A stretch of DNA of 64,000 nt from Actinacidiphila acididurans. Lineage in GTDB: Bacteria; Actinomycetota; Actinomycetes; Streptomycetales; Streptomycetaceae. The notes beneath the pieces were generated by a model. The model did not search any database, was not told the origin of the DNA, and saw only the letters and a program-made list of their open reading frames with translations. The position numbers and the translations under genes were made by a program. The DNA lies in the NCBI RefSeq assembly GCF_016918855.1, contig NZ_JADKYB010000015.1, positions 161,314 to 225,313 of the forward strand, read 5' to 3'. How positions within the stretch are numbered: the stretch's first letter is position 1; each line of letters opens with the position of its first letter. This document shows positions 17,046 to 24,780 of the stretch, piece after piece.

Positions 17046-18232
17046 GGTGTGGTGGTTCCGTTCTCCGCCGTGGGCCAGCCGATGGGGGCCCGGCCGTGCC
17101 GGCGGTGGTGGTGGGGCTTGGCGCGGTCGTGGACCTGGAAGCGGTGGCCGTGCTGGAGGAAGTAGCGCGGGGGTTCGTCCAGTCCTTCCACGATGATGGC
17201 CCGTTCGTCGATCTCCACCGTGCCGGTGGCTCCCAGGGCCCTGGCTTCGGCGGTGACCTGGCCGAGGTCGGGCCTGGTCCATGCGCCGGCGCAGCGGGCG
17301 ATCTGTTCGGGCGGGCAGATGTCGCACAGTTCGCGGATGCCGTAGTGGCCGTTGTAGTCGGCCTCGCCGTGGGCGTAGGCGACGGCGCAGGAGGTTTTGC
17401 GGAAGAGCGCGCCCCACGGTGCGTCGGTGTTGTCGAGGGTGTGGAAGAAGTCCAGGATCCGCTGTTCGGCCTGCTCGGGAAGGATCTTGCGGCGGGCGGT
17501 GTCTTCGTAGGGCATGGGCAGGCCGTGGGCCTGGTAGTAGTCGGCGATCTGCTCGCGGAAGAACAGGCCGGTGAAGACCGTGGCGTCGGCGAAGGCGGAC
17601 AGCTCGCGGGCGCGCTCCAGGTGGGCGTCGGAGTCGTTGAGGCCGGGAACGATCGGACGCCAGTACAGCACCGTGCGGTAGCGGTCGACGTGCTCGTACA
17701 GGGTGCGCAGGCTGGCGGCGGCGATGGCGGAGTCGACCGGTTCGATGGCTTCGTGGTCGATGCCGGAGTGGGTGACCAGCACGGTCACCCGAAGGTGGGT
17801 GAGGGAGTTGAGGACCTGGCAGTCCTGCGGGGTGACGCGCCAGCGGGTGATGATCAGGACGTGGTTGGTCAGTCCGCGGTCGTCCAGGGCCCGCAGTACG
17901 GCGAACAGGTGGGGTTTGACGGCCGGGAGCATGGGGTCGGTGGCCCGGTTCAGGAGCTGGACAGGGGTGGTGTGCGGGCGGAAGTAGGGGTGGCCGACCA
18001 GGGCCTGGACTGCGTCCTCGTCGCTCATCAGGCGGCGCGGGATCTTCATGCCGAAGTTGTCGAACAGGTGCCGCACGCAGTAGCCGCAGTCCAGGGGGCA
18101 GCCGATGATCCAGTTCAGGGACAGCCCGGACTTGCGGTACTCGATGACATCGGCCAGGGCGGGCTTGAGCTGTCCGATCCGGTCGGCGGACAGGATCGGC
18201 AGTGGCCTTCGCGGAGCGGCGGGTGCGTTCAT
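17042..18232 (-). CDS. Radical SAM enzyme with extra cysteine cluster
   Basis: 396 residues. GCPLDCGYC (Cys45, Cys49, Cys52) is the CX3CX2C site for the 4Fe-4S cluster that cleaves S-adenosylmethionine. The core pattern resembles spore photoproduct lyase-like enzymes (LNWIIGC ... RATDPML ... LIITRWR). Cys282, Cys303, Cys306 and Cys314 could bind an auxiliary cluster. ATG at 18232 has GGAGG five bases upstream. The neighbours (thymidylate-synthase-like protein, NDP kinase, exonuclease, HAD phosphatase) suggest a nucleoside or nucleotide substrate. MilG in mildiomycin biosynthesis is a precedent for such pairing. Confidence 0.88.
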   Translation of the reverse strand: MNAPAAPRRPLPILSADRIGQLKPALADVIEYRKSGLSLNWIIGCPLDCGYCVRHLFDNFGMKIPRRLMSDEDAVQALVGHPYFRPHTTPVQLLNRATDPMLPAVKPHLFAVLRALDDRGLTNHVLIITRWRVTPQDCQVLNSLTHLRVTVLVTHSGIDHEAIEPVDSAIAAASLRTLYEHVDRYRTVLYWRPIVPGLNDSDAHLERARELSAFADATVFTGLFFREQIADYYQAHGLPMPYEDTARRKILPEQAEQRILDFFHTLDNTDAPWGALFRKTSCAVAYAHGEADYNGHYGIRELCDICPPEQIARCAGAWTRPDLGQVTAEARALGATGTVEIDERAIIVEGLDEPPRYFLQHGHRFQVHDRAKPHHHRRHGRAPIGWPTAENGTTTP

Positions 18233-18254
18233 GATGCCTCCATGGGGTGGGGGA

Positions 18255-18806
18255 TCAGCGGGTGGCACTGCGCGGGCGGGGCAGGAGCAGCTCGCGGCGG
18301 GCGGCTCCGTACCAGGTGCCGAAGTCGCGGCGGGCGGCCTCGGCGTTGTCGGAGGTATGGACGAGGTTGCGCACGAGCCGCCGCTCGGCCAGGGCCAGCT
18401 CCAGGCTGTCCTCGCCGTAGTCGCCGCGGATCGTGCCTTCGGCGGCCCGGGCCGGGTCGAAGTGCCCGAGTTCGGCCCGGAGCCTGGCGTGCAGGTCCGG
18501 CCCGCCGCAGGCGAGGGCGACGGTGACGGTCCGGCCGGCGTACTCGGCGTCCAGGCAGGCCGGGATGTCCCGGCCGGGGAACCAGTCCTTGTCCACCAGC
18601 AGGTCCCAGTAGTGGACGTGGATCTGCCAGGGCTGGACGATCACCCGGGTACGGCCGGTGATCTCCACGCCCGGAAGGGCCAGCCTGGCCAGGACGGTGT
18701 CGGTCAGCCCGCGGTCGACGGCGTCGGGCTTGCACAGGATCACCGACCGCCGATCCCAGTCGACGCCGTCGACCACCGCGCCGCTGCGGTGCGGCTTGGT
18801 GTTCAC
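18255..18806 (-). CDS. Nucleoside diphosphate kinase-like protein
   Basis: 183 residues against about 140 for a standard Ndk. The N-terminal ILCKPDAVDRGL and the active-site segment RNLVHTSDNAEAARRDFGTW with the phospho-histidine are both present, so the catalytic site is intact. An insertion of about 40 residues lies in the middle (PWQIHVHYWDLLVDKDW). The GTG start at 18806 overlaps the TGA of the upstream gene. It is unlikely to be the housekeeping Ndk and probably phosphorylates the modified nucleotide made by the neighbouring enzymes. Confidence 0.85.
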   Translation of the reverse strand: MNTKPHRSGAVVDGVDWDRRSVILCKPDAVDRGLTDTVLARLALPGVEITGRTRVIVQPWQIHVHYWDLLVDKDWFPGRDIPACLDAEYAGRTVTVALACGGPDLHARLRAELGHFDPARAAEGTIRGDYGEDSLELALAERRLVRNLVHTSDNAEAARRDFGTWYGAARRELLLPRPRSATR

Positions 18807-19822
18807 CGGTCGCCCTGCTCGTGCGCGCAAGCGGGCCACTTGCGGCCGGCCAGCCAGCGCAGGCCCGGCCACAAGGCGCCCAGCACGTCCGGGCCGACGC
18901 GGTCGGTGTGCTCGTGCTGGATCTGCCGGTAGACCTCGAACAGCAGGAGCACCTGCTGCCAGTACGGGTCCACGCCGAGGTCGGCGATGTCGGCCGCCGT
19001 GTACTGCACGGCGTCGGTGCGCAGGGCTTGCTCATGTTCCAGCAGGCGGGCGATGGTCTTCGGACCGGTGCTCGCGGGCATCGACGGGAACGGGAAGTCC
19101 TGCGGAGCCGCCCGGGTCGCCGCCTCGGCCAGGACCCGGTTCACCCGCTCGGTGTCGCGGTCATTCACATGCGCGGAGCCGATGTAGTGGGTGTACGAGC
19201 CCAGGCGCAGGCCGAGCTGCACGGCCGCGTACTCCTGGATCATGGTGAAGGAGAACACGTCGGACAGCAGCCCGCCGTCCAGGTCGTTGGCCCGCATGGA
19301 GCAGACCATGTGCAGGTACCCGTCGCGAGGCAACAGATGAAGCCCGGCCAGGCAGGCCACGTCCGGGTTGTCGTCGATCGCCAGCTCCCGCGCGGCGAAG
19401 ACCGGCAGGAAGCCGCGCTTGCTGTCCCTCTCGCGCCGCAGCAGTTCCAGGACGCGATCGAAAGGTGAACGGTCGTCACCCGGGGCCGGGGTGAACAGGG
19501 TGTGGCCGTACGCGGAGCCCTCGATGGTCACGCCGTCACGCGAACTCGCAGCCATCGACGGCGCGTAGTAGCCGATCATCTCCAGGTCACAGCGGCCGGC
19601 CAGATACCAAAGGGCCTCGGCGAAGTGGAAAACCGGGTTGGCCTTGCGGGCGGCGAGATACGGAAGGCGCTGGCGCGGGTCGGGCAGACGGAAGGCGACG
19701 CCGATGACCTCGCGCGCCGCATTTCCGCGCGGAGCGATGCGGTGCTCGAAGCCAGCAGTGACGTGGGCCAAGAGGTCGAGATAGGCCGCTTCGAGTCCGG
19801 GGTAGGCCGGTGGTGTCAGCAA
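18803..19822 (-). CDS. Thymidylate-synthase-fold protein, probable cytidylate hydroxymethylase
   Basis: 339 residues. The fold is recognisable: FHFAEALWYLAG matches the ELIWFLRG region, Cys157 (DVACLAG) matches the catalytic cysteine (PPCH region), Arg177 and Asp180 match the QRSxD motif, and Asp188 sits exactly eight residues later where thymidylate synthases have the Asn that selects uracil. Asp at this place is the hallmark of dCMP/CMP hydroxymethylases (T4 gp42, MilA, BcmA). The protein is divergent and longer than ThyA, and the SHY-type tyrosine is Asn. TTG at 19822 is chosen; GGAGATT lies upstream. First gene of a five-gene operon. Confidence 0.78.
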   Translation of the reverse strand: MLTPPAYPGLEAAYLDLLAHVTAGFEHRIAPRGNAAREVIGVAFRLPDPRQRLPYLAARKANPVFHFAEALWYLAGRCDLEMIGYYAPSMAASSRDGVTIEGSAYGHTLFTPAPGDDRSPFDRVLELLRRERDSKRGFLPVFAARELAIDDNPDVACLAGLHLLPRDGYLHMVCSMRANDLDGGLLSDVFSFTMIQEYAAVQLGLRLGSYTHYIGSAHVNDRDTERVNRVLAEAATRAAPQDFPFPSMPASTGPKTIARLLEHEQALRTDAVQYTAADIADLGVDPYWQQVLLLFEVYRQIQHEHTDRVGPDVLGALWPGLRWLAGRKWPACAHEQGDR

Positions 19823-19892
19823 GGGAATCTCCGATCGACGGGGAACGACAGGTGGCGTTCGGGCGGATCCGGTACGAGCAGGCAGGAGGCTT

Positions 19893-20147
19893 TTAACGCG
19901 GGGCGTCGGTGGTGTGTTTGCGTTCCAGTCCGACGACAGGGCAGTTGAGCGCCTCGGCGATCTTGGCGAGGTTCGCCGGTGTGGCGTTGCGCCAGCCGGA
20001 CTCGATCTCGGACATGAGCTGTTCCGAGATGCCGATACGTGCGGCCAGTGCCCGCTTCGTGAGGCCCGCCTTTTTGCGGGCCCACGTGACCATCGCCGGC
20101 TCGTGGTCCAGCCGGCGCGGCCGGGAGCGCTTGCGGCCGGTATTCAT
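19893..20147 (-). CDS. Small XRE-family transcriptional regulator
   Basis: 84 residues, almost entirely an XRE helix-turn-helix (MVTWARKKAGLTKRALAARI, SEQLMSEIESGWRNATPANL). The ATG at 20147 overlaps the stop of the small gene upstream (ATGA). It lies 70 bp upstream of the thymidylate-synthase-like gene on the same strand, so it is a likely local regulator of that operon. Confidence 0.85.
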   Translation of the reverse strand: MNTGRKRSRPRRLDHEPAMVTWARKKAGLTKRALAARIGISEQLMSEIESGWRNATPANLAKIAEALNCPVVGLERKHTTDAPR

Positions 20148-20392
20148 CGCCGCGCCCTGGGGTACCGGTGCGAAGTGCGCGAGGGCTGAGAGGCGCCGGG
20201 ACCGTCTGGCGGTACCAGCCTCGCGTCGTCCAGTTGCCGACGCAGGGCTCGGTGGGCGACGTGGCCGGACCACAGATCCTGCACGGCCCACGCCAAGCGC
20301 TCCCGCATGCCCGGTCTGCAGGGATGCATGATCCGCTCGACGTTCTCCTTGCACTGTGCCTCCGGGGTGAACGGACGCGGGGGCGGCTTCAT
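20144..20392 (-). CDS. Small basic protein coupled to the XRE regulator
   Basis: 82 residues, no known domain. It opens MKPPPRPFTPEAQCKENVER and contains two Cys and many Arg/His residues (WAVQDLWSGHVAHRALRRQL). It overlaps the XRE gene by an ATGA junction, and GGAAG lies 11 bases before the ATG. The composition and coupling suggest a real gene; function unknown. Confidence 0.55.
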   Translation of the reverse strand: MKPPPRPFTPEAQCKENVERIMHPCRPGMRERLAWAVQDLWSGHVAHRALRRQLDDARLVPPDGPGASQPSRTSHRYPRARR

Positions 20393-20555
20393 CGTTGGTG
20401 TCTTCCTTGCGGTCGGGAACGGCGGTGCTTTCCCGGTGGGCGGCAGGGCAGTGGTGAGGGTTGTCCCGTACCGGCGGCATCGTGACCGGGATGGGGGCCG
20501 GTACGGGCGTATCGGGCCGGCCCGCTGCTTGAAGCCGGCGGGCTTTGGGAGCGGG

Positions 20556-21017
20556 TCAGTTCTGCGGGGCGGGGACTGGGTGGTGCTTGGCCCAGTCGGT
20601 GCGGGCGGCGGCGAGCATGGGGGCGGTGTGTGTGATGAGCTTGTCGGCCAGGCCGCGGAGTTGGTGGCCGAGAGCTTCGATGGCCCCGGGGTCGAGGCCG
20701 GTGAGCCAGAAGTCGTCGACAATCTGGACAGCGGCGGTGGGGATGCAGGGTTCGTCGTCCTCGCCGAAGGGCTTGCACGCGATCGTGACGGCGAACACGG
20801 GCCGGTACAGGGCTGGCTCCTGGCCCTGCACGACGGGCAGAACCAAGCCGGTCGCGTCGGATTCCAGCACGAGATCGGCCAGAACGAGATGCAGTTCGCC
20901 GATCGGCACGCCGGCCAGGCTCGGGTCCTGACTGGCCCAGGCCGGCAGGTACCCTCGTACCGCCTCGCCGGTGTCAGTCGCGACCACCCAGGCCCGGGCC
21001 CGCTGCGGTTCACTCAC
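20556..21017 (-). CDS. DUF6907-like protein
   Basis: 153 residues. The layout (VVATDTGEAVRGYLPAWASQDP, DLVLESDATGLVLPVVQG, CKPFGEDDEPCIPTAAVQIV) resembles DUF6907, a Streptomyces family of unknown role usually linked to RsbW-like ATPases and XRE regulators. The GTG start at 21017 overlaps the TGA of the ATPase gene (GTGA), which argues for coupled expression. Confidence 0.62.
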   Translation of the reverse strand: MSEPQRARAWVVATDTGEAVRGYLPAWASQDPSLAGVPIGELHLVLADLVLESDATGLVLPVVQGQEPALYRPVFAVTIACKPFGEDDEPCIPTAAVQIVDDFWLTGLDPGAIEALGHQLRGLADKLITHTAPMLAAARTDWAKHHPVPAPQN

Positions 21018-21457
21018 GGCGACACCTCTGCGTCGTTCCCTTCGACGCACTCCGCCCATACGAGCTTCCCAATGCCGTCCCGGTCACTGACGCCCCACCG
21101 TCCACTGGTGACGCAATCGACCAGCGTGAGGCCGCGGCCGGACTCCTCGTCCTCGGATGCCTCGCGCAGTTCGGGCTTCGCCGCGTTCGCATCGTGCACC
21201 TCAATGCGGACCCCGCGGGGCTGGAGCTCGAACCGCGTCTCGATCTGGTGCCCCTCCGGGTTTCGCGCGTGGCGCAGGCTGTTGGTGAACAGCTCCGAGA
21301 GCACCAGCACGGCCGGCTCCCACACGCCCTCGGGCACGTGCCACTTGACCATTTGGAGCCGCAATTCGTGCCGTACCCGGGCGACGTTGCGGTCGTAGTT
21401 CGCCCAGCGGTGGGCCACGATGCGCTCTTCCCCGGGAGCGCCGGACACAGGCAGCAT
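21014..21457 (-). CDS. RsbW-like ATP-binding regulatory protein
   Basis: 147 residues. N-box LVLSELFTNSLRHA, a short beta region, then DEESGRGLTLVDCVTSGRWG (G1/G2 boxes) show the HATPase_c fold of anti-sigma-factor-type kinases. There is no dimerisation or sensor domain. Streptomyces genomes carry many copies beside small regulators. It probably acts as a switch protein in the cytoplasm. Its ATG at 21457 overlaps the stop of the small gene upstream by one base (TGATG). Confidence 0.85.
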   Translation of the reverse strand: MLPVSGAPGEERIVAHRWANYDRNVARVRHELRLQMVKWHVPEGVWEPAVLVLSELFTNSLRHARNPEGHQIETRFELQPRGVRIEVHDANAAKPELREASEDEESGRGLTLVDCVTSGRWGVSDRDGIGKLVWAECVEGNDAEVSP

Positions 21458-21699
21458 CACCGCGCCACCCCCGCGGCACTCAGCCCGGCGCCAAAAGTGC
21501 TGGTCTCCGCGCCAAAGCGGTCGACGCCAACGGAGCAGGCGCCCAAGTGCAGAGCGAGTCCGTACCGGCGGCGGCCGTAGCGAGTGCCCCTGCTGGGAAG
21601 CGTGGCGCGCGGCTGGCTGTGCGTGGGGGCCGGGCCGGTCTCGGTAGAGACCTTGTCCAAGACGCCCGTACTGCTGGTGGTCAGTGCAGTGGTGCACAT
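21457..21699 (-). CDS. Small hypothetical protein coupled to the ATPase
   Basis: 80 residues. It starts MCTTALTTSSTGVLDKV with ATG at 21699 and GAGG nine bases before it, and its TGA overlaps the next ATG. The C-terminal 25 residues are small and Gly/Ser/Thr/Ala-rich (VDRFGAETSTFGAGLSAAG). No domain is recognised. A leader-core precursor peptide is imaginable, but no modifying enzyme of a known RiPP class lies beside it. Confidence 0.42.
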   Translation of the reverse strand: MCTTALTTSSTGVLDKVSTETGPAPTHSQPRATLPSRGTRYGRRRYGLALHLGACSVGVDRFGAETSTFGAGLSAAGVAR

Positions 21700-21925
21700 G
21701 GGTGGTTCCTCGGTCGGGATGGGCGGTGGGGTTCTCGGTGTGCAAGGTTCTTGAGCGAGGCGAGGGAAACGCGCTGCATCCACGTCGGCGGCGGTCCCTG
21801 CTGATCCCTGGCAGTGGTGTCTGCGCCGAGGCGTCGGGTTGGTCAGGGGGTAGGGGCGATAGCGCCGGGGAGGTCGGCGCGAATCCCGGCCGACGCGGGG
21901 ATGCCACGGGGGCTTCGACTGGTCA

Positions 21926-22720
21926 TCAGGCTGTCTCCAGGGCAGGGCGGGTCTGCCGGTCGGGGAGGGCGAATCCCGCGGGGAGGGAGAAACGGGGGTT
22001 GCCGAGGGCCCGGTACATGCGGCGGGGACCGGCGAAGGCGGTGCGTGCGTGCAGCCACCGGGAGTTGTCGATCAGGTAGGCGTCGCCGGCTTCCAACAGC
22101 AGTCGCTGCCGGCGACGGTGAATCGCTACCGTCAGGGCAGGTATGTGCGGGTTGACCAGGGGGTTCCATCGCACGAGGTCGTCGAGCCGGAGACGTACGC
22201 TGACGCGCCCGTCGCCTGTGGACCTGAAGACGGGTGCGAAGACGCCGTCCTGGCCGCCGAAGAAGCCGGCGAGATCCTCCGAGAGCGCCTCGACTGCCTC
22301 GGGACGCTCAGCCGCGAGGTCGGTGTAGACGTCGAGACCGTCGGTCAGGAACGTGTCGCCGCCTTCTTCAGCGGGCCGGGCGCAGACGAACAGCATCAGA
22401 CGAGGAGGAGACGGGGTACCGGACCGCTCCGTGTGCGGAGCCAGCGCGCCGGCTCCCAGACCGGCGAAGCCGGGGCGGTCGTGATGACGGCGGGTGTTGT
22501 GGATGACGGTCAGCCCGTCGGAATCGCTGTCGCGATGGGACACGATGTCCAGGTATTTGGCCGTCAGTTTCAGCACGGCAGCCCGGCTGTCGAGGCCGTC
22601 CAGCGTGACCAGGCCGTGTCGGCGAAGCCGCGAGGTGATGATCTCTTTCGCGCCGTCGGCACGATGGTCGACGTAGTGCTCGGCGAACAGGTCACGGCTG
22701 GGTACCGCTGCACGGGACAT
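21926..22720 (-). CDS. TauD/TfdA-type Fe(II)/2-oxoglutarate oxygenase
   Basis: 264 residues. His96 and Glu98 (APHTERSG), His224 (NSRWLHARTAF) and Arg233/Arg234 give the HX(D/E)...H facial triad and the 2-oxoglutarate-binding arginine of this family. Cofactor-bound iron would hydroxylate or oxidise a small molecule in the cytoplasm. ATG at 22720 has AGAGGAG seven bases before it, a strong site. The gene leads the minus-strand cluster that ends in the thymidylate-synthase-like operon and could tailor its product; the substrate is unknown. Confidence 0.82.
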   Translation of the reverse strand: MSRAAVPSRDLFAEHYVDHRADGAKEIITSRLRRHGLVTLDGLDSRAAVLKLTAKYLDIVSHRDSDSDGLTVIHNTRRHHDRPGFAGLGAGALAPHTERSGTPSPPRLMLFVCARPAEEGGDTFLTDGLDVYTDLAAERPEAVEALSEDLAGFFGGQDGVFAPVFRSTGDGRVSVRLRLDDLVRWNPLVNPHIPALTVAIHRRRQRLLLEAGDAYLIDNSRWLHARTAFAGPRRMYRALGNPRFSLPAGFALPDRQTRPALETA

Positions 22721-22882
22721 TGCCGAACTCCTCTGGCAGCAGGAAGGGGTGGGTTCACTGTCGACAAGCCCGGCCAGGGGGGTAAAGCGACAGATTGTCA
22801 ACCAGCTCCTACGCTCCGCGCAGGCCGGCGGCCGCTGATCGCGTGCTACGGTCCGAGGACGATGCACACAGCGAGGACTGCC

Positions 22883-23323
22883 ATGCCGTCGTACAAGCCG
22901 CCTTTGTGGCCCGTGTCTGTCAAAGCCGTCGTCTTCGACAGCGACGGCCGAGTGCTCTTGCTGGAGAACGAGCGCGGTGAGTGGGAACTCCCCGGCGGGC
23001 GCCTGGAGATCGCCGACCAGGACACCGGAGAAGCAGCGGATGCAGCTCCCGAGACCGCGGTCGAACGGGAAGTCCTGGAGGAGACCGGCTGGCAGGTGAA
23101 GGCCGATGCCCTCATCGAGGACGGCGTGTGGATCTACGAGCCCATCCCGGGCCGCCGTGTCCTCATCGTCACCTACGGCTGCACCGCGCTCAACCCCTAC
23201 CGTGAACCGGTGGCCAGCACAGAGCACAAGCGGGTGGGCCTTCACCCCATCGCCGACGTGCCGGGACTGGTCATGCCCGACGGCTACAAGAAGTCGATCC
23301 TCATATGGAACGGACGGGCCTGA
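22883..23323 (+). CDS. Nudix hydrolase
   Basis: 146 residues. The Nudix box is present but stretched: GGRLE, an insertion of about 20 residues, then ETAVEREVLEETGW with the metal-binding REXXEE core. The fold starts VKAVVFDSDGRVLLLENERG. Nudix proteins hydrolyse nucleoside diphosphates linked to another group. ATG at 22883 has GAGG eight bases upstream; an earlier ATG at 22862 is possible. It runs divergent from the oxygenase gene and seven bases ahead of the XRE-TPR gene. Confidence 0.85.
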   Translation: MPSYKPPLWPVSVKAVVFDSDGRVLLLENERGEWELPGGRLEIADQDTGEAADAAPETAVEREVLEETGWQVKADALIEDGVWIYEPIPGRRVLIVTYGCTALNPYREPVASTEHKRVGLHPIADVPGLVMPDGYKKSILIWNGRA

Positions 23324-23329
23324 TCCGCC

Positions 23330-24487
23330 ATGAGGCGTGACCCAGGAGCGCTCGCCTCGGCACGCCAGTGGCACTGGGCCACCCCGGAAGCACAAGCTGT
23401 TCTTGCGACCCGGAACCTTGGCACGATCCTGCGCTTCTACCGTCGGACGAACCGACTCAGCCAGACCGAACTGGGTGCGGTCCTCGGCTACGACAAGACG
23501 TACATCAGCCTGTTGGAGGGGCAGAAGCGCACCCTCAACGACGTCGGCTCCCTGGAGCAGGTGAGCCGGCTTCTCGGCCTGCCACCTCACGTCCTGGGCA
23601 TCACCACCGCCGCCGATTCCGACCACCAGCTCGTACTCCAGCTCGGGCAGTCCACCGTCCGCCTCGCCGAGATCGCACGGCAGTCCGGCCGCGCCGCCGA
23701 TGCCGTAGCGGAACTGTGGCCGCTGGTCGCCCGGCTGGAGGCCCGAGTCGCGGACGGCCACGCCGAGCGCGAGTCCCTGCGCCTGCTGGCTCAGGCACGT
23801 GTAGGACTTGGTGTGGCGCTCGGCCACGTACTGCCCGAAGAACGGCTGGCAACCGCGGCTCACTGGACGGGCAAGGCACTGGAGATCGCCGCCTTTTTCG
23901 GCGACGCCGGCTTCACCTCCCACGTGCTGCGCATGCACGGCAACGAACTCCGAAAAGCCGGCTTGCGCGGCGCCGCGGTCAACCGCCTCGGCCGCGCGGC
24001 CGCCCTCGCTCCCGACTTGGAGACGCGAGCCGCCGTTCTGCCGCTTCTGGCCCGTGCCGCCGGAACGCTGGGCAACGCCGAACTGTTCGACCGCGCGATG
24101 CGGGAGGCCGAGACGACGCTCGACCAAGTCGAGCACACCAGCCTCGTCAACTCCTCCTCGCTGCACGAGGTTCGCCTGCGCGGCCTGCTGGCCACCGGCC
24201 GTACCCACGCCGCCATCCACCTGGCCGACCAGGGCGCGCCGGCGGACCCGGCCATGGCGCCTCAGTGGCGGGTCATCGAAAAGATCACCATCGCACGCGT
24301 CCACATCGCGGCCGGCAGCCCGCGCACAGCGGTGGAGGTGCTCACCGATGCGATCCGCGAGGCGACCCGCCAACGGCTCCCGCACCAATTGCAGCGGGTT
24401 GTCCGCGTCGCCGACGTGCACCTGCCCGAGGTGACGGAGAGTGCCACACATGCCCTCGCCGGCCTTCGCGAAGAGATGGCGGCCTGA
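23330..24487 (+). CDS. XRE-family regulator with TPR-like repeats
   Basis: 385 residues. An HTH lies at about 30-80 (RLSQTELGAVLGYDKTYISLL), followed by about 280 residues of helical TPR-type repeats (AVAELWPLVARLEARVADGH ... LGRAAALAPDLETR). This Streptomyces layout resembles peptide- or metabolite-sensing regulators (PlcR/NprR-like). It follows the Nudix gene closely (stop to start seven bases), so they are probably co-transcribed. Confidence 0.85.
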   Translation: MRRDPGALASARQWHWATPEAQAVLATRNLGTILRFYRRTNRLSQTELGAVLGYDKTYISLLEGQKRTLNDVGSLEQVSRLLGLPPHVLGITTAADSDHQLVLQLGQSTVRLAEIARQSGRAADAVAELWPLVARLEARVADGHAERESLRLLAQARVGLGVALGHVLPEERLATAAHWTGKALEIAAFFGDAGFTSHVLRMHGNELRKAGLRGAAVNRLGRAAALAPDLETRAAVLPLLARAAGTLGNAELFDRAMREAETTLDQVEHTSLVNSSSLHEVRLRGLLATGRTHAAIHLADQGAPADPAMAPQWRVIEKITIARVHIAAGSPRTAVEVLTDAIREATRQRLPHQLQRVVRVADVHLPEVTESATHALAGLREEMAA

Positions 24488-24780
24488 CGATTGATGCTGC
24501 CGGCCCGCGGATAAGGGGGCGGCGTCCATCACCAAGGAGCGTCCGGCCAGGGACACGGTCGACACCGAAGACTGGTCCAGGGACATGCTGGCGCCCTCCT
24601 CACTGGCTGTACGGCCTTGACTACGGGAGAGGCCATCGTGGACCGCCGCCACGCCGGAGACGAGGACTTTCACAGGACGCTGAAGGGACTTCTAGGGGCC
24701 ATTTGTGCCGATCCATGGAGACAAGCCCCTGGGGACAGGTCTTACTGTGGACTCGTCAGACACCCACCCAGGAGGCGAAG

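Noticed and set aside
21926..24673. 915-residue minus frame spanning the oxygenase and antisense to the Nudix and XRE-TPR genes
   Set aside because: Only the last 264 codons are the oxygenase gene; the rest is a shadow of plus-strand genes.
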